A DNA stretch of 64,000 nt from Methylocystis rosea SV97 (GCF_000372845.1 NZ_KB889963.1:2179923-2243922), one strand, 5' to 3'; shown: positions 1 through 8,800, counted from the stretch's first letter. Made by a program: numbers and translations. The notes: generated by a model from the sequence alone, not told the origin.

Positions 1-249
1 GCGCACGGGCCAGGCGAAAGGAATGCGCGTTCCATAGAAGCCGAGCAGGAGCGCGCTCATCAGCAGGAAGTCGATATGGGCCTGCAAGACGCGCGAGAAC
101 TTCCCGGGAAAGACCGCCGAGACGAGCGGCGCTTCCATTTTGAGCGACACCAGACACCACGCCAGAACGAGCGCGACGAGAATCCACAGGGCGGCGCCCC
201 GGACGAGAATAATGTTTGTCGTCTCGGCCGATTGCGCGTTGTCCGTCAT
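1..249 (-). CDS. Membrane protein, 3' part beyond the window edge (partial)
   Basis: An open frame on the minus strand starts with ATG at 249 and runs off the left edge; 83 codons are visible. A GAGG motif lies nine bases before the ATG. The protein begins with a short polar N-terminus followed by a clear membrane helix (about residues 19-37) and a second hydrophobic stretch (about 59-75), so it is a small inner-membrane protein. It is divergent from the AraC-type regulator at 384, with about 130 bp shared between the two starts, which makes it a plausible target of that regulator. I do not recognise the family from the visible part. Confidence 0.7.
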   Translation of the reverse strand, partial: MTDNAQSAETTNIILVRGAALWILVALVLAWCLVSLKMEAPLVSAVFPGKFSRVLQAHIDFLLMSALLLGFYGTRIPFAWPVR

Positions 250-383
250 CACGACATCCTCGGGTTCTTCTCGGCCGATCGCCGGAAGCTCGATACATGC
301 CGCGTTCAGCAAGAAAGCGCTTGACCGGGACGGCTGATAAACTTGTCTGAAACGGCCGTCGGCTGCGGTTGAAGGAACTATCG

Positions 384-1328
384 ATGACGAAGGCGCAGAT
401 CCTTTCGACCGAGCACGCTCCGCCGAAGCGGCGACGCGACTGGCTATGCGAGGTGATCGGACGCGAATACGCGCGCGTCGACGTGCGTCCTCTTCCGGCG
501 CAACGCCTGTTCAACGAAATGACGATCTATGCGGGGAAGGATGTTCGGCTTTCTTCGATCCGCTCAAACGCCATACTGATCGAAAAGCCCAACCAGCCGT
601 CGCTACCCGACAGCCATGATGTTTATCTCGCCGCCGTATTGCTTTCGGGCGAATATTTTCTGGAGCAGGACGGACGCCAGGTCTCGTTGAAGCCCGGCGA
701 TATGACAATTTACGACGCGACGCGGCCGCATAAGATTCACTGCCCGGGAAAATTCTCCAAGCTGATTGTCTCGCTGCCGCGCGCGACGACGCGTGCGTTC
801 TCGCCCGAAGTCGACCGCTGCGCGGCGTTGCGAGTCGCTGGCGCAGCGGGAGTCGGCGCGATGGCTGTGTCTTACATACGGTCCTTCGCGGCCCATGCGG
901 GCGAGCTGACCGGGGAATCCTTCGATGCGATGGCCAGTCACTGCGCCGATCTGATCGCCTTGTCGCTCTTAGAACCCAGCGAACATCACCGGATAAACCG
1001 AGGGCGGGAGGCCACGCTGCGCCGGGTGAAGCGGTTCATTGAGAGCCGCCTCGGCGATCCGCGGCTCGATCCAGCGATGGCGGCGCAGACGCTGGGCCTC
1101 TCGTCGCGCTATCTCAATTCGCTGTTCGAAGCCGAGGGCCTCTCGCTTATGCGCTATGTATGGGCGAGGCGTCTCGAGAATTGTCGCCGCGACCTCTGCG
1201 CCGACGTTTGCGCGCCGATCGGCGAGATCGCCTACCGCTGGGGGTTCAGCGATCTCTCGCATTTCAGCCGCGCGTTCCGCCGGCGGTTTGGACAATCCGC
1301 GCGTGAGATGCGTGCAGGTAGCAACTAG
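384..1328 (+). CDS. AraC-family transcriptional regulator
   Basis: 314 residues with the layout of FeaR/NitR-like AraC activators: an N-terminal cupin-like sensing half (about 20-190, with the strand-rich segment LKPGDMTIYD) and a C-terminal double helix-turn-helix (about 210-310, including IGEIAYRWGFSDLSHFSRAF, the classic second HTH). The ATG at 384 is preferred over the TTG at 369 because GAAGGA sits directly upstream of 384. It is a DNA-binding regulator that probably responds to a small aromatic or carboxylic effector, by family analogy only. The divergent membrane protein at 1-249 and possibly the acyl-CoA synthetase at 2040 are candidate targets. Confidence 0.85.
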   Translation: MTKAQILSTEHAPPKRRRDWLCEVIGREYARVDVRPLPAQRLFNEMTIYAGKDVRLSSIRSNAILIEKPNQPSLPDSHDVYLAAVLLSGEYFLEQDGRQVSLKPGDMTIYDATRPHKIHCPGKFSKLIVSLPRATTRAFSPEVDRCAALRVAGAAGVGAMAVSYIRSFAAHAGELTGESFDAMASHCADLIALSLLEPSEHHRINRGREATLRRVKRFIESRLGDPRLDPAMAAQTLGLSSRYLNSLFEAEGLSLMRYVWARRLENCRRDLCADVCAPIGEIAYRWGFSDLSHFSRAFRRRFGQSAREMRAGSN

Positions 1329-1359
1329 TCCCGCCTTGCCTTGGCGTCGGCGCGCATTC

Positions 1360-1872
1360 TCAAATTTCGCGCGCCATGTCGACGAGTTTTGCGATCGTGC
1401 GCATATTGCGCGCCGTGCCATGCATGGCAGCCGGAATTTCGAGTTTCGAGCGCCCCATCCCTGCGCCATAGTGAACGTAAATCTCGCGTGATCCCAAATG
1501 CATTTCCTCGTCTGCTTTGCCTTTGGCGCGATCTAATGCATCGGGCGGCGGTGGATCATCGAGAAAAATGGCCACGGTGAAATTGGCCGGCTTTTCCGGA
1601 AAGGGATTTTGGTTGAGAACTGCCTGCATTTCATCGGCGGTGCGCACAAACACCGCGACAGGATTTCCGGCATAGGCGAGCAATCTCGCCTCCAGTTCCG
1701 ACTTTACCCTTCTTGGAGAGGCTTTGCTTTTAAAGACGACGTTTCCGCTCGCGATATAAGTTTGGACACGATCGAAACCAGCGTCGACGCACATCGCCTT
1801 GAGTTTGGTCATGGCGACTTTGCCGGTTCCTCCGACATTTACGGCGCGTAACAGCGCGACATAGCGGGTCAT
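1360..1872 (-). CDS. DUF1697 family protein
   Basis: 170 residues, close to the usual length of about 180. It starts with the family hallmark TRYVALLRAVNVGGTGKVAM and contains the IASGNVVF and NPFP segments typical of DUF1697. The biochemical role of the family is unknown; it is a soluble cytoplasmic protein. The start at 1872 gives the conserved N-terminus; an in-frame ATG at 1887 would add five residues. It is transcribed opposite to both neighbours, so it is probably a single-gene unit. Confidence 0.85.
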   Translation of the reverse strand: MTRYVALLRAVNVGGTGKVAMTKLKAMCVDAGFDRVQTYIASGNVVFKSKASPRRVKSELEARLLAYAGNPVAVFVRTADEMQAVLNQNPFPEKPANFTVAIFLDDPPPPDALDRAKGKADEEMHLGSREIYVHYGAGMGRSKLEIPAAMHGTARNMRTIAKLVDMAREI

Positions 1873-2039
1873 GCCAAAGCCGTGCATCGCGATCTGGCGC
1901 GCGTCAATCTCAAATCGATACGATGTGGCTGCGACCAAATTCCGTGGCCATTTGCCTCGACATTTGTCAAATGAAGGCGCGCTCTTGCCCAAGCTGGCGC
2001 CGAATGCCAGAAGGCCGTGTGACTGCGAAGATTTCTCTC

Positions 2040-3548
2040 ATGCACGACCCCGTCCCGCCGCGTTTCAATCTCGCGCGCTATTGCCTCGCCGAAAATGCGC
2101 GGCTGCGGCCCGACACGACGGCGCTCACCGTCGTCGGCGACGCCGGCGCGCAGCGCTGGACCCACGCTGAGCTCGATTTGAAGGTGCGGCGTCTGGCCGC
2201 CGGTTTGCGGTCGCTCGGCCTTCCGGCGGGCGCGCGTGTCATGATCCGGATGGGCAATGAGGCCAATGCCGCGCTCGCCTATTTCGCGTCAATCGCCGCC
2301 GGCTATGTGGCGCTGCTCGCGTCCTCTCAGCTTACCTTCGAGGAAGCCGAGTTCATGGCGCGCGATTGCGGCGCGTCCGTGCTCGCATTGGGCGCATCCT
2401 TCGAGAACGAGCCGCATAGCGGAGACTTTCACATCTTGCGCGGCGCCGATCTGGCGCGGCTCGCCGAGAGCGCGCCCATCCCGGACTATGTCGACACCGG
2501 CGCTGACGATCCCGCTTATCTCGTTTACACCTCAGGCACGACGAGCCGGCCGAAAGGCGTGTTGCATGCGCATCGCGCCGCCTGGGGCCGACGGCCGATG
2601 CGGGAGCATTGGACGGGGCTTGGCCCCGGCGACGTGATGTTGCACGCCGGCGCCATCAATTGGACCTATACGCTTGGCGTTGGCGTCGTCGATCCGCTGT
2701 CGGCCGGGGCCAGCGCGGTGCTTTACAACGGGCATCCAGATCCTGCGGTATGGCCGCGTCTCATCGAAACCTATCGCGCGACGATCTTCGCCGCTGTGCC
2801 AGGCGTCTTTCGGCAGATCCTCAAATATGGCGCGCCGGAGAGCGCCAATCTATCGAGCCTGCGCCATGCGCTCTCGGCAGGCGCGGCGCTGCCGTCGAGC
2901 CTGCTCGCCGATTGGCGCGCCCGTACGAGCAAAGAGATTTTCGAAGCCTTCGGCATGAGCGAGATTTCGACCTTCGTCTCCAGCGGGCCGACGGCGCCGG
3001 TGCGTCCGGACTCGCCCGGCAGGCCGCAGCCGGGGAGGGCCGTGGCGGCGCTGCCGCAAGAGGGCGGCGAGACTCCGCTTCGGCCAGGCGAAACAGGCCT
3101 CCTCGCCGTGCGCCGGGACGATCCGGGCATGATGCTCGGCTATTGGAACCGTGAAGAAGAGGAGCGCGAGGCGTTTCGCGGCGAGTGGTTCGTCTCCGGC
3201 GATCTCGTCGAATTCGACGCCGACGGCTACATGTGGCGCCACGGCCGCGTCGATGAAGTCATGAACGCGGGCGGCTACCGGGTCTCGCCGGCGGAAGTCG
3301 AGAAAAGGCTGCTCGAGATCAACGGCGTCGTCGAAGCGGCGGCGGCGGAACGGCCGGGGCGCGACGCAACCGCGACGATCATCAAGGCCTATGTCGTGAC
3401 GCGCGATGGCGTGGCGCGGGACGAGACCGCCATCCTCGAATACTGCCGCGCGCATCTCGCCGCCTACAAATGTCCGCGCGCGGTCATGTTCCTCGACGCG
3501 CTGCCACGCAACGCCAATGGCAAGCTCAATCGCGCGGCCTTGCCGTAA
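2040..3548 (+). CDS. AMP-dependent acyl-CoA synthetase / ligase
   Basis: 502 residues. The adenylate-forming enzyme signature is complete: the P-loop YTSGTTSRPKG at about residue 163, the A5-like FEAFGMSEIS, the hinge motif SGDLVEFDADGYMWRHGR, the ribose/CoA-binding GGYRVSPAEVE and the C-terminal catalytic lysine in NANGKLNRA. It activates a carboxylic acid to its acyl-AMP and then to the CoA thioester. Length and motif spacing fit acetyl-/benzoate-/medium-chain ligases, but the substrate cannot be read from the sequence. The frame is open upstream to 1923; ATG 2040 gives the normal N-terminus. A strong hairpin follows before the convergent gene at 3638. Confidence 0.85.
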   Translation: MHDPVPPRFNLARYCLAENARLRPDTTALTVVGDAGAQRWTHAELDLKVRRLAAGLRSLGLPAGARVMIRMGNEANAALAYFASIAAGYVALLASSQLTFEEAEFMARDCGASVLALGASFENEPHSGDFHILRGADLARLAESAPIPDYVDTGADDPAYLVYTSGTTSRPKGVLHAHRAAWGRRPMREHWTGLGPGDVMLHAGAINWTYTLGVGVVDPLSAGASAVLYNGHPDPAVWPRLIETYRATIFAAVPGVFRQILKYGAPESANLSSLRHALSAGAALPSSLLADWRARTSKEIFEAFGMSEISTFVSSGPTAPVRPDSPGRPQPGRAVAALPQEGGETPLRPGETGLLAVRRDDPGMMLGYWNREEEEREAFRGEWFVSGDLVEFDADGYMWRHGRVDEVMNAGGYRVSPAEVEKRLLEINGVVEAAAAERPGRDATATIIKAYVVTRDGVARDETAILEYCRAHLAAYKCPRAVMFLDALPRNANGKLNRAALP

Positions 3549-3555
3549 ATAGAGA

Positions 3556-3598
3556 GGGCCCGAAGGTTCGCCGGGGCGTGCGGCGAACGATCGGGCCC
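3556..3598. terminator. Strong hairpin between convergent genes
   Basis: Nested perfect stems GGGCCCGA (3556-3563) with TCGGGCCC (3591-3598), and TTCGCCG (3567-3573) with CGGCGAA (3581-3587). It lies eight bases after the synthetase stop and before the 3' end of the minus-strand HU/IHF-like gene. There is no T-run, so it may be an mRNA 3' stabiliser or a bidirectional attenuator rather than a simple intrinsic terminator. Confidence 0.55.
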
Positions 3599-3637
3599 GA
3601 GGTCCGCTCACAGGGAGGAGCGCGGACTTCCGAGATT

Positions 3638-4114
3638 TCAGGGGGCGAAGATTCTCACCACTTCGGCCCCGTCCTGCTGCCGCGCGACGCGGCCACGGGC
3701 CCGCTTCTTGACCTTCGTCAAAGGAATCTCGCCGTTGATGGTCGCCTTCATATTGGGCGACGCCTTGAACGTGATGACTCGCCGCGCTTCGATCGGCACC
3801 GGCGCGCCGGTGCGCGGATTGCGGCCCGCGCGCTCGCGTTTCGTGCGCACGATGAATGAGCCGAAGTCGTGCAGCTTGAGCGACTCGCCGGACGCGAGAG
3901 TCGCCGCCATTTCCTCGATCACCAGATCGGTCAGGCGCTTGGCTTCGCGGCGCGACATGCCTTCAAGCCGGCGATGGATCGCCAGCGCAATGTCCTCGCG
4001 CGTGAGCGTGCCGCGTGCGCCGTCTTCATGCGACGCCATTTCATGTTCGACGTCTTCGCCATTGGCGCGCGCGACGAAGGGCTTCAGCATCTCTTTTGGA
4101 TTCGCGATCGACAT
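3638..4114 (-). CDS. HU/IHF-family DNA-binding protein with both ends extended
   Basis: 158 residues, against about 90-105 for HU or IHF. The central part (about 37-130) is an HU/IHF fold: LTREDIALAIHRRL, then LKLHDFGSFIVRTKRERAGR and the arm region NPRTGAPVPIEARRVITFKA, which matches the DNA-intercalating beta arm with its conserved Arg-Asn-Pro. There is an N-terminal extension of about 35 residues and a basic C-terminal tail of about 25 (KVKKRARGRVARQQ). It should bend and compact DNA. It could be a divergent IhfA paralogue. A start at internal Met27 would remove much of the N-terminal extension, so its length is less certain than the tail. Confidence 0.8.
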   Translation of the reverse strand: MSIANPKEMLKPFVARANGEDVEHEMASHEDGARGTLTREDIALAIHRRLEGMSRREAKRLTDLVIEEMAATLASGESLKLHDFGSFIVRTKRERAGRNPRTGAPVPIEARRVITFKASPNMKATINGEIPLTKVKKRARGRVARQQDGAEVVRIFAP

Positions 4115-4656
4115 CGGCGCTCTAATCCCCAGTTTTGGGCCTGAAGCGGGTTGCCTGTCCGCTTGGCCGAGGTATTGCGCAACTTGCGTCGGAAACTGAT
4201 TGCTCAGCAGTGCGGCAGGTCACATTGCCGAATGGCTGTCTTTCAATGCGCATCTCAGGCATCGACAAGTAGCCGCCGCACGTTCCAATTTGACGCAACT
4301 TGGCGCAATATCTCGTTATTCTGCAGATTGCGTGCTAACGCGCGGCGCTTGAGCCGTTCCTTCGCTGGTCCCTGGATGCACAGCGATTTCCTGGACAACT
4401 TGATGTGGGCGTCGGGGATGAGACGCCAAAAAGTGTGCCTTTTTGAAACGCCGCAGTCGCGAAAATGATCAGCCTGGACGAAAATGATACGCTTTGCGGC
4501 TTCGCGCCACAGACGCAGAAGCCCCACCGCAAGCTGACTGCCGGATGAACGGCGCGGCCATGTCCGGTTCAGCTGACGTGCGTCAGAGTGAGCGTATCGG
4601 CAGGCGAGCTTGCGAACTTCTCCCCGCGCCTGTTCTCCCTAGTGACCGGAGCCAAG
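4115..4656. other. Non-coding gap
   Basis: No convincing gene. Short frames on both strands lack ribosome-binding sites and coding character. The stretch 4290-4340 and 4430-4500 is more AT-rich than its surroundings and probably holds the promoters of the HU/IHF-like gene (leftward) and of the repeat-bearing secreted protein (rightward). Confidence 0.5.
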
Positions 4657-5052
4657 ATGTCGCGCCAGCTTTCCATCCTCGCTGTCATCCTGGCGCTCGC
4701 AGCTACCCCGGTCGTCGCGCAGGATCTGGGCGACGATTCCTCCGAACGCCATGCTCCCTACCAAAGCGAGAGCTTTGGTCATGGCCGCCACCAAAGCGAG
4801 AGCTTTGGTCATGGCCGCCACCAAAGCGAGAGCTTTGGTCATGGCCGCCACCAAAGCGAGAGCTTTGGTCATGGCTACGATCCCTATGATGACGGACGCG
4901 AAGCCTGGTTCGCGCCGGAGCCCTATCGTGGCTCGTGGGCAGACCACGCCGATGCTTATTACGGATACGGAGAGTGTCATTTTCTCCGGAAGCCGATTCA
5001 TGGTCCGTGGGGCGAGATCGTCGACTATCGCCGGGTACGAGTTTGCGATTAG
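4657..5052 (+). CDS. Secreted protein with four tandem 10-residue repeats
   Basis: 131 residues. The ATG at 4657 has GGAG upstream and gives a textbook signal peptide (MSRQLSILAVILALAATPVV, cut near AQA-type site VVA-Q). After a short acidic segment come four consecutive copies of the decapeptide HQSESFGHGR (the first begins YQSESFGHGR), then an aromatic, acidic C-terminal domain with two cysteines (YGECHFLRKPIHGPWG and the final VRVCD) that may form a disulphide. It is a periplasmic or surface protein of unknown role; His-rich repeats could bind metal, which is inference. Followed by an intrinsic terminator. Confidence 0.75.
   Translation: MSRQLSILAVILALAATPVVAQDLGDDSSERHAPYQSESFGHGRHQSESFGHGRHQSESFGHGRHQSESFGHGYDPYDDGREAWFAPEPYRGSWADHADAYYGYGECHFLRKPIHGPWGEIVDYRRVRVCD
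4761..4880 (+). repeat. Four tandem 30-bp repeats, each with an internal hairpin
   Basis: Units at 4761-4790, 4791-4820, 4821-4850 and 4851-4880; the first three are identical and the fourth differs only in its last bases. Each unit contains the perfect inverted repeat CCAAAGC-GAGA-GCTTTGG (7-bp arms, 4-base loop). The length of 30 keeps the reading frame of the secreted protein. Exact copies suggest recent expansion and possible copy-number variation. Confidence 0.9.
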
Positions 5053-5116
5053 CCGGCGGCCGCGCCACACGATCCGTCGCCGGCACCCCGCCCCTCTCGC
5101 GCGGCGACGGTGGAGA

Positions 5117-5148
5117 GCCTCCCGGAGAAATCCGGGAGGCTTCTTTTT
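5117..5148 (+). terminator. Intrinsic terminator after the repeat protein
   Basis: Perfect 9-bp stem GCCTCCCGG (5117-5125) / CCGGGAGGC (5132-5140), loop AGAAAT, followed by TTCTTTTT. Confidence 0.85.
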
Positions 5149-5182
5149 CGGAAGCGTTTGGCGGATGAAGAGCTAAGGCTTG

Positions 5183-5578
5183 CTAGAGGGGGCGAAGGCC
5201 GAGCGCCTTGCCTTCCTTGGCGTCGCGGCGCCACACGCCGTCGGCGCCCTTCTCAAAATGCGCCTTGTGCCCCTTGCGAGCGGTGAGCACGAGCCTACCC
5301 CTGTCGAGACCCCAGCCAATGGGATCAAAAATGACGACGCCATTGTCGCGGCAGGCCGGAGCAAGCTGCGCCTTCAAGCCGGCGCCGCCGCGCGTGCGCG
5401 CATCCAGCGTCAGCATGCAGCCCGTATCCTTGTCTCCCTCGCGGAGAATCGAGTAGCGGCCAGAGGCCTCCGTCGGTCCGGCGGCAAGCGCGAGCGGCGC
5501 CGAGACGCTCGCGGCGGCGAAAAGGCAGAACCCCAGCCATTGCTGTCGTCGCCCAGAAAATATCGCCATTTGCGCCAT
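5183..5578 (-). CDS. Secreted Inh/Omp19-like protease-inhibitor-family protein
   Basis: 131 residues. ATG 5578 is preceded by a GGGAG motif and gives a signal peptide (WLGFCLFAAASVSAPLALAA). The mature part, with SGRYSILREGDKDTGCMLTL and ending in GLRPL, has the look of the AprI/Inh beta-barrel metalloprotease inhibitor family (alphaproteobacterial Omp19 relatives): a Cys pair (GCML and APACRD) and the FDPIGWGLDRGRL strand. It would act in the periplasm or outer membrane. Family assignment is by pattern only. It is convergent with the repeat protein, separated by that gene's terminator. Confidence 0.65.
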   Translation of the reverse strand: MAQMAIFSGRRQQWLGFCLFAAASVSAPLALAAGPTEASGRYSILREGDKDTGCMLTLDARTRGGAGLKAQLAPACRDNGVVIFDPIGWGLDRGRLVLTARKGHKAHFEKGADGVWRRDAKEGKALGLRPL

Positions 5579-5746
5579 GCTCCCGCCCTCGTGAAATCGC
5601 CTCACTTTGCCTTTTTTCACGGCCTGCGTCCAAGCCGATTCACACCGCGCCCGCGTCAAAGTGCGGCAGGTCGTCGCTTTTGCGCGCCGGGCCGAGGCGC
5701 GCTATCAATTTAAGCGGCGCCGCGCGGCGGCGAGGGAGTCACTAGG

Positions 5747-7093
5747 ATGGACCCAGCGTCGCTGGCCTTGGCCGAAAAATCCGCGCCGCGCTACACGAGC
5801 TATCCCACGGCGCCTCATTTCTCCAAGTCGATCGGCGACGGCGACGCGCGTGCGTGGCTCGCGAACCTCGCGCCTTCCGCGTCGCTCTCGCTCTATTTCC
5901 ACGTTCCATTTTGCACAGCCATCTGCGCCTATTGCGGCTGTCACACGAAGGCGGTGCGCCAGGATGCGCCGCTCGAGTCTTATGCGCAGACACTAAAGAG
6001 CGAAATCTCCCTCGCCTCAGAAGCGACGCGCGCGCGGCGCGTCGTGAGCATCCATTGGGGCGGCGGCACCCCGGGCATTCTGGGCGCTTCGCGTTTCAGC
6101 GCCATCGTTGCAGTTCTGCGCGATCATTTCGATCTTTCCGCCGAAACTGAACACGCGATCGAACTCGATCCGCGCATTCTCGACGCCGATCTCGTCGAGG
6201 CGCTTGCCGCCGCCGGAGTTACGCGGGCGTCGCTCGGCGTGCAGGATTTGAACGCGCATGTGCAGGAGGCGTCCGGCCGCATCCAGCCTTATGAGACGGT
6301 GGCGCGCGCCGTGGAATTGCTGCGCGGCGCAGGCATTACCGCCATCAATCTCGATCTGATGTATGGGCTGCCGAAGCAGAGCGTCGAAGACGCCGCGCGC
6401 ACCGCCTCACTCGCGGCGTCGCTCGCGCCGCAGAGGCTCGCGGTTTTCGGCTATGCGCATGTGCCCTGGTTCAAGTCGCACCAGAAGTTGATCGACGCCG
6501 CGGCGCTGCCGGGCGCCGGCGAGCGTCTCGCGCAGGCGGCGGCCGTGCGGGCGACCCTTGAAGCCGCGGGATTCGAGGCGATCGGACTCGATCATTTTGC
6601 GCGTCCCGAGGACCCGCTGGCGGTCGCCGCGCGCGAAAGGCGCATGCGCCGCAATTTCCAAGGATACACGATTGACGCCGCCGACGCGCTGCTGCCCTTT
6701 GGCGTTTCGTCCATCGGGCGGCTTCCGGAGGGCTATGTCGGGAACGCCACCGATCTTGCGGGATGGCGACGCGCGATCGAGTCAGGACGCTTTGCAACCA
6801 CGCGCGGCCTCGCGTTCACGCGCGAGGATATCGCCCGCGCCGATCTGATCGAACGCCTCATGTGCGATTTCGATGTTGACTACGGCGCGGTGGCTGCGCG
6901 TCACGGCTATGCGGAAGACGCCTTCGACGCGGCGCAGGCGTCGCTCGAGGCTCTTGCGGACGACGGCGTCATCGACGTACAGGGCCGACGACTCGCCGTG
7001 ACCGAATATGGAAAGCCCTTCGTTCGCCTTGTCGCAGCCGCCTTTGACGCCTACCTGCAGTCGGCGCCGGCCCGCCATTCCTCGGCGGTGTGA
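5747..7093 (+). CDS. hemN: Oxygen-independent coproporphyrinogen III dehydrogenase
   Basis: 448 residues, the normal HemN size. It converts coproporphyrinogen III to protoporphyrinogen IX without oxygen. The N-terminal APRYTSYPTAPHFS segment is diagnostic of true HemN, as opposed to HemW. The radical-SAM cluster is C56-x3-C60-x2-C63 (FCTAICAYCGC), followed by the SAM-binding GGGTP and the conserved LDLMYGLPKQ. The start is an ATG with GGGAG upstream. A small membrane protein follows 25 bp downstream, probably in the same transcript. I see no clear FNR site in the short upstream region. Confidence 0.95.
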   Translation: MDPASLALAEKSAPRYTSYPTAPHFSKSIGDGDARAWLANLAPSASLSLYFHVPFCTAICAYCGCHTKAVRQDAPLESYAQTLKSEISLASEATRARRVVSIHWGGGTPGILGASRFSAIVAVLRDHFDLSAETEHAIELDPRILDADLVEALAAAGVTRASLGVQDLNAHVQEASGRIQPYETVARAVELLRGAGITAINLDLMYGLPKQSVEDAARTASLAASLAPQRLAVFGYAHVPWFKSHQKLIDAAALPGAGERLAQAAAVRATLEAAGFEAIGLDHFARPEDPLAVAARERRMRRNFQGYTIDAADALLPFGVSSIGRLPEGYVGNATDLAGWRRAIESGRFATTRGLAFTREDIARADLIERLMCDFDVDYGAVAARHGYAEDAFDAAQASLEALADDGVIDVQGRRLAVTEYGKPFVRLVAAAFDAYLQSAPARHSSAV

Positions 7094-7118
7094 AGGGCGA
7101 TTCGGCAAGGAGGCGTTC

Positions 7119-7508
7119 ATGACGCCGCTTACGCTTTTTCTCGCAAAGCTGATAGGCGCTTACGCGCTGATCATGTCGGCGTGGATGCTGGTGCGCAGGG
7201 ACGTGGCGCTGCAGATGATCGAGAGCGTTTCGCGCGAGCCTGTCGCCATCGCCTTCGTCGGCATGATACGCCTCGCGATCGGTCTCGCCATTGTGATCGG
7301 CCACGACATTTGGAGCGACACGGCCGCGGCGCTCGTCTCGCTTGTCGGCTGGATCACGCTGATCAGCGGTTTCCTGACGCTCTTTCTGCCGCCGCAGACG
7401 GTGCGCGACATTTTCGCCCGAATGGCATATGAAAAGCGCTATCCCGTGTTTGCGCTCATCTCCTTCGCGCTCGGCGGCGCGCTGCTGATTGCGGGCTTCA
7501 GCGCCTGA
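7119..7508 (+). CDS. Small four-helix inner-membrane protein
   Basis: 129 residues with about four membrane segments (7-25, 45-65, 70-92, 107-127) and short basic loops. The ATG at 7119 has an excellent AAGGAGG site; the frame is open upstream but lacks support there. It lies 25 bp after hemN, so the two are probably co-transcribed. Uncharacterised; I do not recognise a family with known function. Confidence 0.75.
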   Translation: MTPLTLFLAKLIGAYALIMSAWMLVRRDVALQMIESVSREPVAIAFVGMIRLAIGLAIVIGHDIWSDTAAALVSLVGWITLISGFLTLFLPPQTVRDIFARMAYEKRYPVFALISFALGGALLIAGFSA

Positions 7509-7580
7509 CAAGATTGATAATGGCGCTTGTTCGCCGGCGTCGGCTCCGCCATCGTGACGCCTGGATTCGACACCGTAGCC

Positions 7581-8675
7581 ATGCCCATCTGGACGCCCGA
7601 ACAGGATCAAGCGCTGACCGCCGTCGCGCGCTGGCTTGAAACGCCCGGCGCGCGGCAGGTGTTTCGGCTGTTTGGATACGCCGGAACCGGCAAATCGACG
7701 CTCGCGCGGCATCTTGCCGAACATGTTGAGGGCGATGTCGCCTTCGCAGCCTTCACCGGCAAGGCGGCCCTCGTCATGCGCTCCAAGGGCTGCAAGGACG
7801 CGCGCACGATTCACAGCCTCATCTATCGCGCGACCGACACGGAGACCGAAGAGCCGTCTTTCGTTCTCAATGACGACAGCGCCGCCGCGCGTGCGAAACT
7901 CATCGTGGTCGATGAATGCTCGATGGTCGACGAGGAACTCGGCCGCGATCTTCTGTCTTTCGGCAAGAAGGTGCTGGTGCTCGGCGATCCGGCGCAATTG
8001 CCGCCAGTGAAAGGCGGCGGCTTCTTCACCGACGCCGAGCCCGACGTGATGCTGAAAGAGGTGCATCGACAGGCGGCGGACAATCCGATCATCCGCCTGT
8101 CAATGGCGATCCGCGCAGGCGAGAGCGTCGAGCGCGGCGTCTTCGGCGATACGCGCGTGATCAGCCGTGACTCGCTTGATCCGGCGCTCGTGACCGGCGC
8201 CGATCAGGTGCTCGTCGGTCTGAACAAAACGCGGCGCGCCTATAACGGACGCCTGCGTCAGCTGCGTGGCTTTACGGGCGACCTGCCGCAGTCGGGCGAG
8301 AAGCTCGTCTGCTTGCGCAACAATCGCAAGAAGGGACTTCTGAACGGCGCGTTGTTTACGGTAAAGAGCGCCGGAGCCCTGCGCCGCGGCAAGGTGAGAA
8401 TGCTGGTGACGCCGGAAGATGGCGAAGCCGCTAAATTTCAGCGTGTGGCGGTCGTTCCGCAACTGTTCGGCGCTGAGACCGACATTCCTTATGCGCTTCG
8501 CAAGGACTCGGACGAGTTCGATTTCGGTTATGCGCTCACCGTCCACAAGGCCCAGGGTTCGCAATGGGACGACGTGACGCTTTTCGATGAGTCCTTCGCC
8601 TTCCGCGAACATCGGGCGCGATGGCTCTACACCGGCGTGACGCGCGCTGCGAAGAGACTGACGCTCGTCGTGTGA
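7581..8675 (+). CDS. RecD-like superfamily 1 DNA helicase/ATPase
   Basis: 364 residues. Walker A GYAGTGKST (about 33-41), motif II VVDECSMVDE, motif III LGDPAQLPPV, and near the C-terminus the UvrD/RecD-type motif VHKAQGSQWDDV with YTGVTRA (motif VI). This is the compact RecD2/TraA-like ATPase often labelled AAA_30 plus UvrD_C_2. It should be an ATP-dependent 5'-3' helicase in repair or recombination; no nuclease domain is present. ATG 7581 gives the conserved start; a TTG at 7527 is unlikely. Its 3' end abuts the dispersed repeat at 8681. Confidence 0.85.
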   Translation: MPIWTPEQDQALTAVARWLETPGARQVFRLFGYAGTGKSTLARHLAEHVEGDVAFAAFTGKAALVMRSKGCKDARTIHSLIYRATDTETEEPSFVLNDDSAAARAKLIVVDECSMVDEELGRDLLSFGKKVLVLGDPAQLPPVKGGGFFTDAEPDVMLKEVHRQAADNPIIRLSMAIRAGESVERGVFGDTRVISRDSLDPALVTGADQVLVGLNKTRRAYNGRLRQLRGFTGDLPQSGEKLVCLRNNRKKGLLNGALFTVKSAGALRRGKVRMLVTPEDGEAAKFQRVAVVPQLFGAETDIPYALRKDSDEFDFGYALTVHKAQGSQWDDVTLFDESFAFREHRARWLYTGVTRAAKRLTLVV

Positions 8676-8680
8676 CGTTT

Positions 8681-8800
8681 AGAGCAGGTTCCGAAAAAGT
8701 TGACAGACTTTTTCGATGAGAACCTGCTCCAATATACTTTGATCTTGAGCGATTCCTTATCGATCACGTGATTCATGTGATCGGGAAGCGCACTAGAGCG
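8681..8800. repeat. Dispersed palindromic repeat, copy 1
   Basis: About 115 bp nearly identical to 32581-32695. Hairpin 1: GAGCAGGTT and CGAAAAAGT pair with ACTTTTTCG and AACCTGCTC (8682-8729). Hairpin 2: CGATCAC / GTGATCG (8761-8783). It fills the gap between two convergent genes, starting five bases after the helicase stop. Confidence 0.85.

Noticed and set aside
4761-4880. Direct repeats that could be taken for a CRISPR array
   Set aside because: Units are contiguous with no spacers and stay in the reading frame of a secreted protein.
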